Shown one piece after another: positions 25,085 through 36,317 of a stretch of DNA of 64,000 nucleotides. Below the pieces are notes generated by a model, which ran no database searches, was not told the DNA's origin, and saw only the letters and a program-made list of their open reading frames with translations. Both the position numbers and the translations under genes were made by a program. The DNA is from Epiperipatus broadwayi (Eukaryota > Onychophora > Udeonychophora > Euonychophora > Peripatidae), in the NCBI GenBank assembly GCA_028023455.1, contig JAQFVV010000111.1:3581443-3645442 (forward strand), in the 5' to 3' direction. How positions within the stretch are numbered: the stretch's first letter is position 1; each line of letters starts with the position of its first letter.

Positions 25085-25335
25085 TTTGAACTTGTGGCTC
25101 ACCTCAGTGAGGATATGGGACTCCAGACACTAGATCTAAAATACCAACTCAAAAGTCAGCACTTATCTAATACATTGCTATCAATTTGAAAACCTGAATT
25201 TGTCAGATACGTAAATGTCTTCAAATTCAGCCATACAACCTATATAGCTATATGGGTCTGAACTCAGTTCACTCTCACCATATATTAATAGCCTCAGAAT
25301 ATAACATCACAAAAACCTTCACGGTACACTTATAA
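25085..25335. mobile_element. Diverged FB-A-like segment
   Basis: ATATAGCTATATGGGTCTGA and ACTCAGTTCA, and earlier ACTCCAGACACTAGATCT, correspond in order to the body of FB-A (ATATAGTCATATAGGTCTGA, ACTGAGTT). Both inverted ends are missing. It is probably an old fragment or a related family. Confidence 0.45.
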
Positions 25336-26928
25336 TAATTAATAAAACAGACACAAATTGTGTAACTTGCTTTTACAATAATTCCGAAAATCAAATTGAT
25401 GTTTTTAAAATTTATGTAATTTCTAAATAAAAATATCTTTTAAATGATTTATCGATAATAATGGTTTAATATTAAACTGAAAGTTGAAAGCTTAAATCTA
25501 ATGAGAACAAAGAAATTTATCACAGTACAACAGGGTCAAGAGGTCAAATATGTTATAACCTCCTGAACAATAAACTATTAGTCAAGGAATAATGATAATA
25601 TTTTAACAAACTAAAGTTTTGAACTAAAATATTTAAAAAGGTAATATTTATTTTATCACAGTTACTATCAGTTTTAGAATAAATGTAATCTATAAATATT
25701 TTACTCTTGACACATTTGTGTTTAAATTTAAACGTAACTGTAGCAGTTTAACATAACTTCTGTAGAATTAAGTAGTTTTTGAAGTGATATTTCAAAATAA
25801 ATATTTGGCAGTAATTTTAGTCCATTTTTTAAAAAACTAATATGATTTTAAATTGTAATTATCATTTGCATTGCAAAGTAAAGTTATATATTACATTAGT
25901 GAATAAAATCATAAATATTTTAGTCTGTTTGGAAATTTAAATATAGAATAATTTTCAACATATCTAACTAAAAATAAAATTTGTTTTGAAAAATAGAAAC
26001 TATTTTATCTATTGCATATTTTATTATATATTTAAAGTTTTTTAATCATAGATGCAGTTTTCAATAGATTAATTATTCTTTAAATATCCTAATTATGGTC
26101 TCAATGATGTCGACACTTTATTTATATCTGCTTACTTTAAATTTTAGACAATCTGTAAAATATAGTAGTTTTTTTAAATTCAAAAATAGTGGTCAAAAAC
26201 CGATAATTAATGAACCCATCTCTCAATCATACATTTTCATACTAAGATATTCAAAATGATACTTTAAATGGTGAATTATATAAATTTACTTAATGTACTG
26301 ATGACTTCTTGAGTATACTCAAAATTTTCAATAGAAAATATTTTTCAGATTATTTCAAAGTAAAAGATAGGAGTTTTGATAACTTGTTATGGGTCAAAAG
26401 GATCTTTATAACCTTTTATAGATGAAGAGTAAAAGATAAGACAATACTTATTATTCTTAATCAGTTGGTAAGTGGTAAGAGTTTGAAAGATTTATCATTC
26501 TTTTTTTTATTATCTAGATAAAAATAGCAAGGCCCCATTTTCCACACAATGTTATATAGATAAATTACTCATTAATAAGTTATCTAAAAGTATTATCCTA
26601 AATATGTTATTCCTAATGAAAGTTGTTATTTTATATTTACATGGCAATCTAGCAAGTACAGGATGCTAAAAATGTATTGTTAATATTTGGTTAATAGCCA
26701 ATAAACTAGAATTTGCACATAATGTTGGAAAATGCCGTATTTGATTATATTAGAAATATTTAATTTATAATTTTCAATTAGATGGATCTCCCATGTCTAA
26801 GCAAGGATTTTTTGTCATATAATGCAGTGGAATGGCACTCCAGCACCTTTTTAAGTGTATTTTTAATGTTTGAAATATAATTAGATGAAACAATATTGCA
26901 TGTACATAATTAAAATTCATATTTATAT
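25336..26928. other. AT-rich DNA, no gene seen
   Basis: No coding signal, RNA gene or recognisable repeat on either strand. Confidence 0.5.
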
Positions 26929-28602
26929 TGTAATGCTCTCAAATATATCTTATAAAGCACACACATATATGTGTTACATATACTTTAATAATTAAAAAAA
27001 ATAGTGTAAGAATAAAATTTAAAAATAAATTAAAAATATTGTGTCAGTTCTTTTAAGTACATTTGTTTTTGTTTTTTTTTGTCTTTAGTAAGTAATTAGT
27101 GAGGGGAAAGAGAATCTGGTTTAAATAAAGATTGAAAACTTGCTTTCATCTTTTTATAATAAATATTGTAAAAGGAGAAATAAATGTTAAAATGTAAATG
27201 AATGAAAATGAATCTCAAAATTTTTAATAAATAATAAATGAATTAAAGAGGGTAATCTTTTTAATTATATCATCAGCAGGAAAATGATTCCTGGCCAACA
27301 ACATAGTAGATTAATCTAAGAAGAGATTAGATGAATAAATTTTAATTAACAACCACAAACAAAAATTTTAATAAAGGTGAACAATGGAAGATGTAGGTAT
27401 AAAAATGGCAGCTTGTCTATTGTGATGGTTGTTACTCAAATTTTGTGTGTGGCATCTTCAACAAGATCATCAGAGAATCAGTTATTTCTAACTGCATAAA
27501 ATACAAAAGTAAAAGCTGTAAAAGCAATGACATGGGTTGCTAAAGAACTTCAGTAGTATTTTGTCTGGGTTTTGTACCCCAAGTCTCTAGCATCAGCAGT
27601 TTTTCTCTCCTTTGATCAATGCCTTGACCATAGTATAAGCCTCTGCCATATACTCTCTTCTATTGTCATTTAGAAACATGGAAGGAAACAAACAAAATTG
27701 TCACTGATAACTGAAAGGCCAGCTATGAAGAGCATTAGAAATGGACAGGACTATGAACCATGGGAAGGAAACATGCTAACTACCAAAAGATGACATCATT
27801 TTCCCATTAAGAAAACCTAGGTAAATATAAACATTCTAATGTGATAAATTAAAAGTCACATTATTAAGAGAAAATGGACTACTAATAGGAAAGACAATCA
27901 ATATTATAAATAATAATTAATGTTAAATAATTATTGAATGTGTATTTTATTGGATTGCATATATTTGTGTTAAGGAAATATCTAATTGATTGGTGTGTGT
28001 TTATTTAAATATTGCTTGGTCTATTTTCTCTGTTTTAACTATGTCATTTAGATTATATGATTATAATTAATAATTTGTATTTATCATTCATGCATTGGGT
28101 TCCTTGTTTGAGAGGTTAGAGCTAGCCTGGGTAAGTTTCAAATGTTGGGTTCATTTGCTTTTTATTTAAGCATGTATATATATAAAGTTTATAGGGTCAG
28201 ATGGTGCCTGAGATTCATGTCAAAACAGTAAATTGCCTTGGGCAATTGTTGTTGTCATAGCAGTTATGGAGAGATAATCAGGAAAAAATAGTCAGGGTTG
28301 TACCTTTATGTAACCCAGTCTAGTCATAGATGTCATTGATAGTTAAATATTCTATCCCTTTGCTTGTATATGCTATCACTGGAGCAAAGATGTGATAAAT
28401 AAATATGAATAGAAATAATAATGTTTTTATTTTAAATAGTATGTAAGGTATAAAATGTCAAAATGTTAATTGTATAAAACATTGATAGAGACACATAGTT
28501 AACAAATGTAGACAGTGAATAAATCTAATATAATAATAAGAAATCTAATAAAGAATAAATAATAAGTAATAATCTTATTTACCCCCCCTTCCAATCATTA
28601 CA
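26929..28602 (+). repeat. 5' LTR of the gag-only element
   Basis: It shares ordered blocks with the 3' LTR: TACTTTAATAATTAAA, GGGGAAAGAGAATCTGGT, TAATAGATTAATC-like text, CAACAAGAT, AAGAAAACCTAGGTAAATAT and GTCATTGATAGTTAA. A TATATAAAG motif near 28,168 and AATAAA near 28,395 are candidate promoter and polyadenylation signals. It also preserves the unoccupied FB-A site (AATTTTAAT near 27,364). Confidence 0.75.
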
Positions 28603-29332
28603 AATGTTAACCAACATGGATAACCATGTAAATTGGCCCAACATAATTAAATGTTAGTGTTTGAAGCTAAATTTCAAATAAATACCTAAGATGTATAATG
28701 ATAAAAAGTTGAAGATGGTGAGTAGGGTAAGGAAGAGGTGATAAAAGTAGATATAATATTAAAAATATAAAATGGTTAAAAAAGATGTAATTGAATATAT
28801 AAGTATAATGAAATGTAAATAAAAAGGAGAGAGTAGAGACAAAAAACTTGTATTTTGTTGTATGATAAGCATTTTAGATAAAGTCAGGTAGGGAAGTACA
28901 AAGGATCATGGGGTTTTGAGGTTAAATGCAAATGTGAGATACAGAAAAAATGAAGTTAGAAAAAGAACAAACTGACAAATAGAAAGGTGAAAGAACAAAC
29001 TGACAAATAGAAAGGTGAAAGTAGCATAAAACAGAACCAGATAGAAAAGAATGAAATAATTAACTTATTAAGTAAAATGATGGAATAAATAGAGCAAAAT
29101 AAAAGAGAATTAAATGACAGAATAGATAAATAAAGGGAAGACACAAGAATAAGACCCAAGAAAGCATAGAATTATTACCAAAAGAAAAATAGAAAATAGA
29201 ATAGAAAATAAAAAAAATAGAAATGATGGAACTAAAGACCAAGAATATAGGCAAGAGTTTGGAACAAATAGAGATAAAATATGGGGAAAATGAAGACAGT
29301 GGGATTGATTCATCTGTCTAAAGTGTAGTGGC

Positions 29333-29900
29333 ATGAAGATAAGTGCATTGAGTCAAAACAACCTGGCCATGGAGAATGAATTTTCAAAAATTTGTATGTT
29401 TAATGGCCAGGTAAGAGAGTCTCCTATGGAACACTTGGGGAGTTTAGAGTGGTATTTTATGACAAACATGATGAGTGAAGAAGCTAAATTAGCTATTACA
29501 TGCAAACATTTACAAAGTGAGGCCAAGATTTGGTGGGAGTCATTATTCATAAGACCAATTACATATGATGAATATAAAAATGCACTGCAAAATTGTTATT
29601 GGAACAAGGAACATCACAAAAACTTAAAGCACCAGATGGTTCAAGACAGATGCCATATTGGTTTGATGTTTACCTATTCTTTCAGTGCCAAGTGGCTAAA
29701 GTGAGAGTTCTAATGGCAATCCCTCTATCCAAACATCAGATCATATGTATTGTACATCATAAACTTCCTGTTGAATGTGCTGCATGTTGAGCAAATGCTA
29801 TTAGGCATGGAATGAAAGATGTTCAAGCAAGTGGCTAAATTATTAACTCTGTTCAACAATGCCAGGCCAAGCTACAAGCCATGGGAAAGGAAATTAAAAC
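29333..29900 (+). pseudogene. Gag-like protein of LTR element, frameshifted
   Basis: The first frame opens with ATG at 29,333 and runs 123 codons. Residues about 24-100 carry the retrotransposon gag pattern: a PMEHLGSLEWYF segment, an E-KL--TCK-L stretch, then EAKIWWESL, and a Y-E-KNAL--CYWN segment. At about 29,640 the reading continues in another frame (YWFDVYLFFQCQVAKVRVLM, then further helical sequence to about 29,900), so one frameshift and later stops break it. No zinc knuckle is visible. In this family the protein would package element RNA into particles. No pol gene follows. Confidence 0.65.
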
Positions 29901-30479
29901 CCTATAATGAGAGGCAAATGTGAATGTCATAAATATTGACCCTTATAAAAATGGTTGGAAGAAAAATACAAGATGTATATTGTCTCATAGTTCTAGACAA
30001 AGGGGGAGGGTGTGATGAACACACTAGTAGTGACCCAGGGATTAATTGTCTGGAACAGCAGGCTAGCCCTATGAGTATGTCATGATTTCTTGACCTGAGT
30101 GGATATAAAAGAAATCAAAAATAACCATTTGACAAAATCTAAGTGGATCAAAATACTTGAACAGACCCTCATGCAATAAAAAAATATCCATGGATTATGA
30201 CATTAGAGAACAAGTAAACCATAATAAAAATAAAAGTTAAAAAAGAGATATAATAATAAATAAAATAACTCAACTTACATGTGCCAATAAGACAAAATAA
30301 AATAACCCTAAAATAAATAAACAGTAATCATGTATAAATGATGGTTGTGTTGAGGCTGGTCAAGTTATGTGAAGTATGTGTGAAGGATAATAAGGTTTCT
30401 CAGACTAAATAAACATTGGTATAAGCCATTTCATTGTGAAAATCAATGACTCAAAAATGGATCAGGGGCACCCAGTTAT

Positions 30480-30850
30480 TTTCAAGGATGAGAACCCAGT
30501 AGAGAATATCCTGGGCCCATCCAATACAGTGGTAGAAGAATTATCAAAATTTGTATGCTGAAAGAGTAATTCCTAGCATATGTCACAAATTAGTTCACTG
30601 AAAGAAATTTCCCAGCATATTCATATTAAGAAACATTTTTTAGTGTAAGTTAAATGGTCAGTAAATGTATTTTGTCATTCACAGTATCCAATTATATATA
30701 AGAATGAGGACCTTAATCAAGAAAGTTTTGGGCCCATTCCATGCACTGGTAGAGAAATTCCCAGCAGGTCAGTATTAAAAAAAGTTTTTTAGTATAAGTT
30801 AAATGGTCAATAGATGTGTCCCGCCATTTGCAGCATTTGAATCCATGTTT
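30480..30850. repeat. Diverged tandem duplication inside LTR element
   Basis: About 30,487-30,680 and 30,700-30,835 share GGGCCCATCCAATACAGTGG / GGGCCCATTCCATGCACTGG, then GTTTTTTAGTATAAG-like text, AGTTAAATGGTCA and CATTTGCAG. The first copy contains an extra internal stretch. No protein is encoded. The minus-strand 108-codon frame here lies across this non-coding region. Confidence 0.6.
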
Positions 30851-31270
30851 CTCATACATAGAGATGAGATTTTCCATTGTGTGGTCTTTACTATAAGAAT
30901 TAAAGTCTGTCATTGGAAAGTAAGATAGTCTAAGTAAGGACATTCTCTGTAGCTTTATCATTTTCAGCAATAGTGAAAAAAAAAGAAAAATGTGAACATG
31001 AGTTAAAATAGTCCACATTGATTGCATTTTATCTCTCAAATTGAGAGAAATTTGAGAGGAGTGTGATGTAATGATTACAAATATATTTATGTTATAAAGA
31101 ACACATATACATGCATTACATATACTTTAATAATTAAATAATAATAATTTAGGAAGAAAAATAGCTTAAGAATACATTTTAAAAATAAATTAAAAGTATT
31201 GCATCAGATCTTTTAAGTAGATTTGTTTTCTTCTTGTCTTTAGTAAATAAGTAGGGAGGGGAAAGAGAAT

Positions 31271-31740
31271 CTGGTATAAATAAAGATTCAGAACTTGCTC
31301 TCTTCTTTTTATAATAAATGTTGTAAAGGAAAAATAAATGTTAAAATGTAAATGAATGGAAATGAAGCTAATTTTTTTAATAAATAATGAATAAATTAGT
31401 TTAGGTAATCTTTTTAAACTATCTCATTGGCAGGAATGCAATTAAAATTGGAAAGATTTTTGGCTGATAACATAATAGATTAATCTAAGAAAAGATTAGA
31501 TAAATCTGGTTTAAATAAAGATTCAGAACTTGCTCTCTTCTTTTTATAAAAAATGCTGTAAAGGAAAAATAAATGTTAAAATGTAAATGAATGGAAATGA
31601 AGTTAAATTTTTTTTAAATAAATAATGAATAAATTAGTTAAGGTAATCTTTGTAAACTATCTCATTGGCAGGAATGCAATTAAAATTGAAAAGATTGCTG
31701 GCTGATAACATAATAGATTAATCTAAGAAAAGATTAGATA
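31271..31740. repeat. Two-copy tandem duplication, period about 235 bases
   Basis: The units start CTGGTATAAATAAAGATTCA (31,271) and CTGGTTTAAATAAAGATTCA (31,506), and both end AAAAGATTAGATAAA. The 5' LTR has the unit once, so the duplication arose in this LTR after insertion. Confidence 0.85.
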
Positions 31741-31750
31741 AACCAATTTT

Positions 31751-31995
31751 AAACAGGCACAACTCTCCATATGTATTGCCACTCAGTGCAAGCCAGAGTA
31801 ATCAATGGATGCCAAAAAGGCTTGTGCATAAAATCTCCATCTAGTTCCTACTCATCCAATATCCCCAGACTAGTTTCTGGCCTGTGGCCTTTGTCAGTGA
31901 GGAGCCTTGGATCTGCAAGAACTGCACCTAGATCTTAGGATCTAATGCAATCATCCTCCAGAATCCACCTTTTATCTCTACTTAACTGCAAAACT
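31751..31995 (+). mobile_element. FB-A fragment (copy 3) inserted in the 3' LTR
   Basis: It has the left end AAACAGGCACAACTCTCC, CACTCAGTGCAAGCCAG, CTAGTTTCTGGCCTGTGGCC and TTTTATCTCTACTTAACTGC, then stops. The right half of FB-A is absent. AATTTTAA before and AATTTTGA after match the single AATTTTAA in the 5' LTR, giving a likely target duplication of 6-8 bases. Confidence 0.8.
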
Positions 31996-33188
31996 AATTT
32001 TGATAAAGGTTCACAATAGAAAAGATGGATTTAAAAGTGATGGGTCATCTATTGTGATGATTATTACTCAAATTTTTTGTGCGGTATATTCAACAAGATT
32101 ATCAGGAAATCAGGTATTTTTAACTACACAATATACAAAGTAAAGGCTATAAAAGCAATGACATGCAATGCTAAAGAACTTCGGAAAGGTTCATCTGGGA
32201 TTTACGCCCTGGCACCATCAATTTCTCTATGACTCTGCTTCATACTCTTTCATATTGTCATTTAGAAAAATGGAAGGAAACAAAGAAAATCATCACTGAT
32301 GACTGAATGGCCAACTATGAATATCATCAGAAATGGACAGGTTCAGAACCATGAAAAGGAAATATGCTAACTACCAAAAGATGATGTCATCTCCCCATTA
32401 AGAAAACCTAGGTAAATATAAATGTTCTAAAGTGATAAATTAAAAGTCTAGACATTATTAAGAGAAAATGGACTATTAAAAGGAAAGACAATCAATATTA
32501 CAAATGACTCCTAATGTTAAATAATTATTGTATGTATATTTTGTGGATTGCATATATATGTGTTATGAAAATAATTTTCTATTGGTGTGTGCAAAGGAAT
32601 AAAAAAGTCTTTATTTAAATATTCATTGGTCTATTTTCTCACTTTTAACTTGTCACTCAGATTATATGATTATAATTATTAATATGTTGAAGCTAGGCTG
32701 GTAAGTTTCAAGCAGAGGGTTCATTTGCCTTTCATCTAGTCATGCCAACTATATAAAGTGTATATGGCCATATGACACCTGAGATTCATCTTAAAACAAA
32801 TAAATTGCTTCAGATGATTTTCCAGCAGTATGGAGGGGTGCTATGATCAGGAGAGATGGTCAGAGATGTACATTCATGTTACTTCAATCTGGTCACAGGT
32901 GTCATTGATAGTTAATCTATCAATGATATTCTACCCCTTTGATTGAATGTGTGATCACTGGGGTAAAGATGTGATAAAAATTATTAATAGAAATAATGTT
33001 TTTGTTTTAAACAGTATGTGATGTATAGTTGTTGAAACATTGACCATACAATATATTGATAGAGATATGTAGTCAGTTAACAAATGTAGCCAGTTAATAA
33101 ATCAAATATAATAGATATAATAATAAATCTAATAACGAATGAATAATAAGTATTAATCTTATTTTACATATCCTCTATGACCATTACA

Positions 33189-33488
33189 ATATAATTTGAA
33201 CAAATAAAAAATTTGGTGTTTTATGAATCAGATGAAATATGGACATTTTCAAAATTGGCACTCTCATGTAGTGAAAAGTGAACTCATCCAAGTCCCCATT
33301 GGTCATTCATGGTCAATGATTGATTACAGTGACACATGTGCATCCAGTTACATCTGACATTTGTAGTGGAATGTACCTGCATAGTGATTGACAATGTGTG
33401 GAATATTTAATTTTATTTTTAGTAAATTTGATGTCATTATTTTTATTTTTTTTTATTTTTTAGTGTAAAAGTTTATCCCAAGTTTAAA
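33189..33488. other. AT-rich DNA between LTR element and hAT gene
   Basis: It is moderately less AT-rich (GTCCCCATTGGTCATTC). It may include the 5' part of the hAT element, but no terminal inverted repeat was identified. Confidence 0.4.
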
Positions 33489-33489
33489 A

Positions 33490-35563
33490 ATGAAAAACAT
33501 TTCCAGTTACTTCTCAACTGTCAGTCCCACTAATAAAAAGTCCAAAAATGACAGAAAATATAGAAAGAAATATTGGTGCAAGTCAATGTTTTTGAACCAC
33601 CTCAACTGGATCTTCAGGTTCAATGTCAAACTGAAAATAATTGGCTGTATTGCTAGGCATTGGATCAAAAAAATGATTTTTGCTCAAAAATGAATGAACA
33701 TAATAATACACAAAATGAAACTTGGCTGCACACCTTGCAGAAACATTAGAACTCTTGAAACTGAAGTGACAATTGGAATAAAAATTTCCAAAGAATGGGT
33801 AAACAATGAAATCAACTATTCTGGGAAAGATAGGAAGTTACAATTGAGTTCACTTCAAAAAAACAATTCTGATCAGGAAGAATCTGCTGCACATGAAGGA
33901 GCATTAAAAATTATTTTTGAAACTGAAAAAAAAAATGATTGAAAATATTTTTTTTTAAATCATTATCTCACAAAAAAAGTAATATCAACAAAAATTTGAA
34001 CTGCATATAAAATAGCAAAGGAAAATCAATTATTCTCTTTTTTTTTGCCATATATCATAGCATCAGCCGGGAAGCGAACCCACTAACCCAGGGCAACTGC
34101 TAGTTATGCAGCTGTCACTGACCTCTCGACCACCAATGCTTGACTATTCTCTACTTTTAAAAGTGAAATTGATTTGTTAGAATTAAATGAAATTGAAATA
34201 AGTCGTATTCTTTATTCACCAAGTGCATGCTTTAATATCATGAATCATATAAGTGATGAAATGAAAAATAAATGCATTTAAAAAAATTATTGAATTGAAA
34301 AATATAATTTTATTGATAATTGACGAACCACCGTAAACAAAAAAAAACCACCCTTATTGTATTTATTTGATGCTGTATCAGAAGTGTTGAAATGCATTCA
34401 CTGATTAATTTATTTTTAGACTTTATTGAACTCGAAAACATAATGGCAAAAGGAATATTTAAATCCTTACTCCAAGGTCTTGAATTTTATGGAATGACAA
34501 AAGATTATTTAAAAAATATTTAATTTTGGTAGCATGTGATAGTGCTGCTCTGATGTTAGGGTGTAAAAGTGGAGTGAAAGAATTGCTGACATAAAAATTT
34601 CCTTCCATTATAATTTGGCAGTGTGCTAATCATAGATTAGAATTATCAGTAAGGGGTGTTGTAAAGAAAATTTCAGATATCAATAGATTGAAATCATTTA
34701 TTGATAAACTTTTACCATGCATCACCAAAAAATAATAGAGTTACATATATGTGCCAAATCACTAGGCACTGAGCTGCTAAAAATTGGAAGAGTTTTAAGT
34801 ACTAGATGGGTTGTATCTAGTTTTTGTTCAGTTTTCCCTATGTGGAATAATTTTGAATCTCTTGTGCATCATTTTGAAGAAGAAATGAATGAGCCTACAA
34901 GAGATAACAATGATAAATATGCTTATAATGGCTTAAAAATATCTATAGCATTTTTATTGAATCTAGTGTTGATGGGTGATGCTCTTCAAGAATTGTCAGA
35001 ACTAAATTTTGACCTACAAGATTGTAATGTAAACCTATACATTGCAAATTGAAAAACAAATGCACTGGCTTAAGTTATTGAAGCAAGAAAACAAAATTTC
35101 AGACTCTTTTATAAATGTGCTATAGCTACTGTGCGTAATATGTGTTTTTGTGAAGTTTAATTTCATACAAAAGTTTCAAAAAATGATCCTATTAATACAA
35201 AAACATTTTATACTTTGCATTTGTAGACTTGACCAAAAATACATTAGCCTGAAGGTATTGATATTCAGTTGATGTTTGGAAAGATGGAAATTAGAAACAT
35301 GTTAATCAGACTACAACTAAATGAAAAAGAAATGATTCATGAATTTCCTGAATACATTCTAAAAAAAAACATATCCTGAAAAACTATTGCATTTGATATA
35401 TGCTCTGAATTCTATTCCTATTGCTTCAAGTGAATGTGAATGTGGCTTTTCACAAATGAATGCAATTATTATCTCGATAAGATGTTCCTTGAAGATCAAA
35501 ACAGTTTCAGCATTTTTGTTCATCAAACTCATCAGACCAACTTTGACACTTTTTGATCCTTAA
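33490..35563 (+). pseudogene. hAT transposase remnant, KIAA1586-like group
   Basis: Several frames together follow the layout of KIAA1586/ZBED-like hAT transposases. The N-terminus begins MKNISSYF at 33,490. A segment KISKEWVN ... REKQLSSL-like (here RKLQLSSLQ), with E-SAAHEGALKI, lies at about 33,770-33,920. An IIDEP motif (first-aspartate region) is near 34,320. VACDSAALMLGCKSGV (second-aspartate region) is near 34,530, and CANHRLELSV near 34,625. A long helical stretch runs from 34,717 to 35,052. The C-terminal dimerisation block SSECECGFSQMNAI is near 35,430, with the stop at 35,561. Frameshifts, stops and a SINE at 34,039-34,144 inactivate it. Whether it was a host-domesticated gene or a transposon cannot be settled. 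The lack of introns and the decay favour a dead transposon. Confidence 0.8.
34039..34144 (-). mobile_element. tRNA-derived SINE, subfamily 1 (copy 4) inside hAT
   Basis: Minus strand: GTCAAGCATTGGTGGTCGAG, A box TGGTCGAGAGG, B box GGTTCGCTTCCCGG, a GCTATGATATATGG end and an A-rich tail. The exact 8-base target duplication TATTCTCT is at 34,031-34,038 and 34,145-34,152. Reading across the unoccupied site restores the local hAT frame, so the gene was entered by the SINE afterwards. Confidence 0.92.
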
Positions 35564-36145
35564 AGATAGATTGATCTGTGGTTACTCAGAAGACATCATT
35601 GTGACACTAACACTAAGAAAATAAGTTGAGACAATTTGTCAGCCATGAATTGGACAAAACTTTAAAGATCACTATAAATTTTCATTCAATTATATAAAGT
35701 TTTATAATTTCATTTTATATTTAGTTATTAGTTGTATATTTGTATTTATTTATTTAACTTTAGATTTGACATGTCTAAAACAAAAAAATATGATGTTTAT
35801 TTTTTATTTTTTGCTTCATAGCAATGTAAAAGTTTATTTAAATTTTATTTAAATATTTGAATATAATTTTCTTTAGTAAAAAACTTGAGAAGAAGTGCAA
35901 TCCAGCATCTTTTTTTATTAAAAAAAAGCCACATAACAAAGTATTTATAAAATGGATGGTGTTTACATCTGGGATGTATTAGATTTTTATTTTTATTTGA
36001 AAACTTACTAGAAGTGGACTCCTTATAGATAATTGAATTTGTTATTGCAAATGGTCATTTAGGTATAGTAATCTGGTAAATAAAGGAATTCTAAAAGTGT
36101 ATAACAGCTTTCACAAGTAAAACAAAAATTATATTTATTATATTT
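35564..36145. other. AT-rich DNA downstream of hAT remnant
   Basis: No gene seen. It presumably contains the 3' end of the hAT element, but no inverted end could be matched upstream. Confidence 0.4.
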
Positions 36146-36148
36146 ATG

Positions 36149-36292
36149 AAACAACCAAGTCTGAAAATGTTACTACAATAATTTACAAACCGGATTCGCA
36201 AAGAATTACTTTAAATGAACTTTCACAATAATTCTTGTAGAATCTGGCTTGGAAGTTATAATAGTAACATTTTCAGATTTGTTTGTTTAGAT
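36149..36292. mobile_element. Short hairpin element (MITE-like)
   Basis: The left arm CAAGTCTGAAAATGTTACTA ... ACCGGATTCG ... AAGAATTA is matched in reverse complement by AATTCTTGTAGAATCTGG ... AGTAACATTTTCAGATTTG. Arms are about 60 bases, with a very short loop. It sits about 25 bases before the long terminal repeat element. Confidence 0.75.
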
Positions 36293-36317
36293 TTATATTA
36301 TTAGCATTACATATTAT

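Larger units (their letters stand above)
26929..33188 (+). mobile_element. Gag-only LTR retrotransposon (non-autonomous)
   Basis: Two long direct repeats bound the element (26,929-28,602 and 31,067-33,188). Both start TGTAATG and end CATTACA, with ATAT on either side as a possible 4-base target duplication. The internal 2.46 kb encodes only a broken gag-like protein. No protease, RT or integrase is present, so it would need enzymes in trans or has lost them. A purine tract AAAGGGGGAGGG lies at about 30,000-30,010, directly before TGTGATGAAC, and a second purine-rich stretch (GAGAGGAG) precedes the 3' LTR. The LTRs differ in many positions, so the insertion is old. Confidence 0.75.
31067..33188 (+). 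repeat. 3' LTR of the gag-only element, enlarged
   Basis: It matches the 5' LTR but is about 450 bases longer. Two events explain this: a two-copy tandem duplication with period of about 235 bases (31,271-31,740) and an FB-A insertion (31,751-31,995). Confidence 0.75.

Noticed and set aside
29060-29334. Minus-strand hydrophobic ORFs (Phe/Ser/Leu-rich)
   Set aside because: They are the complement of purine-rich AAAATAGA-type sequence ahead of the gag gene; low-complexity shadows.
30713-31039. 108-codon minus-strand ORF inside the gag-only LTR element
   Set aside because: It crosses the tandemly duplicated non-coding region, has no recognised domain and is antisense to the element.
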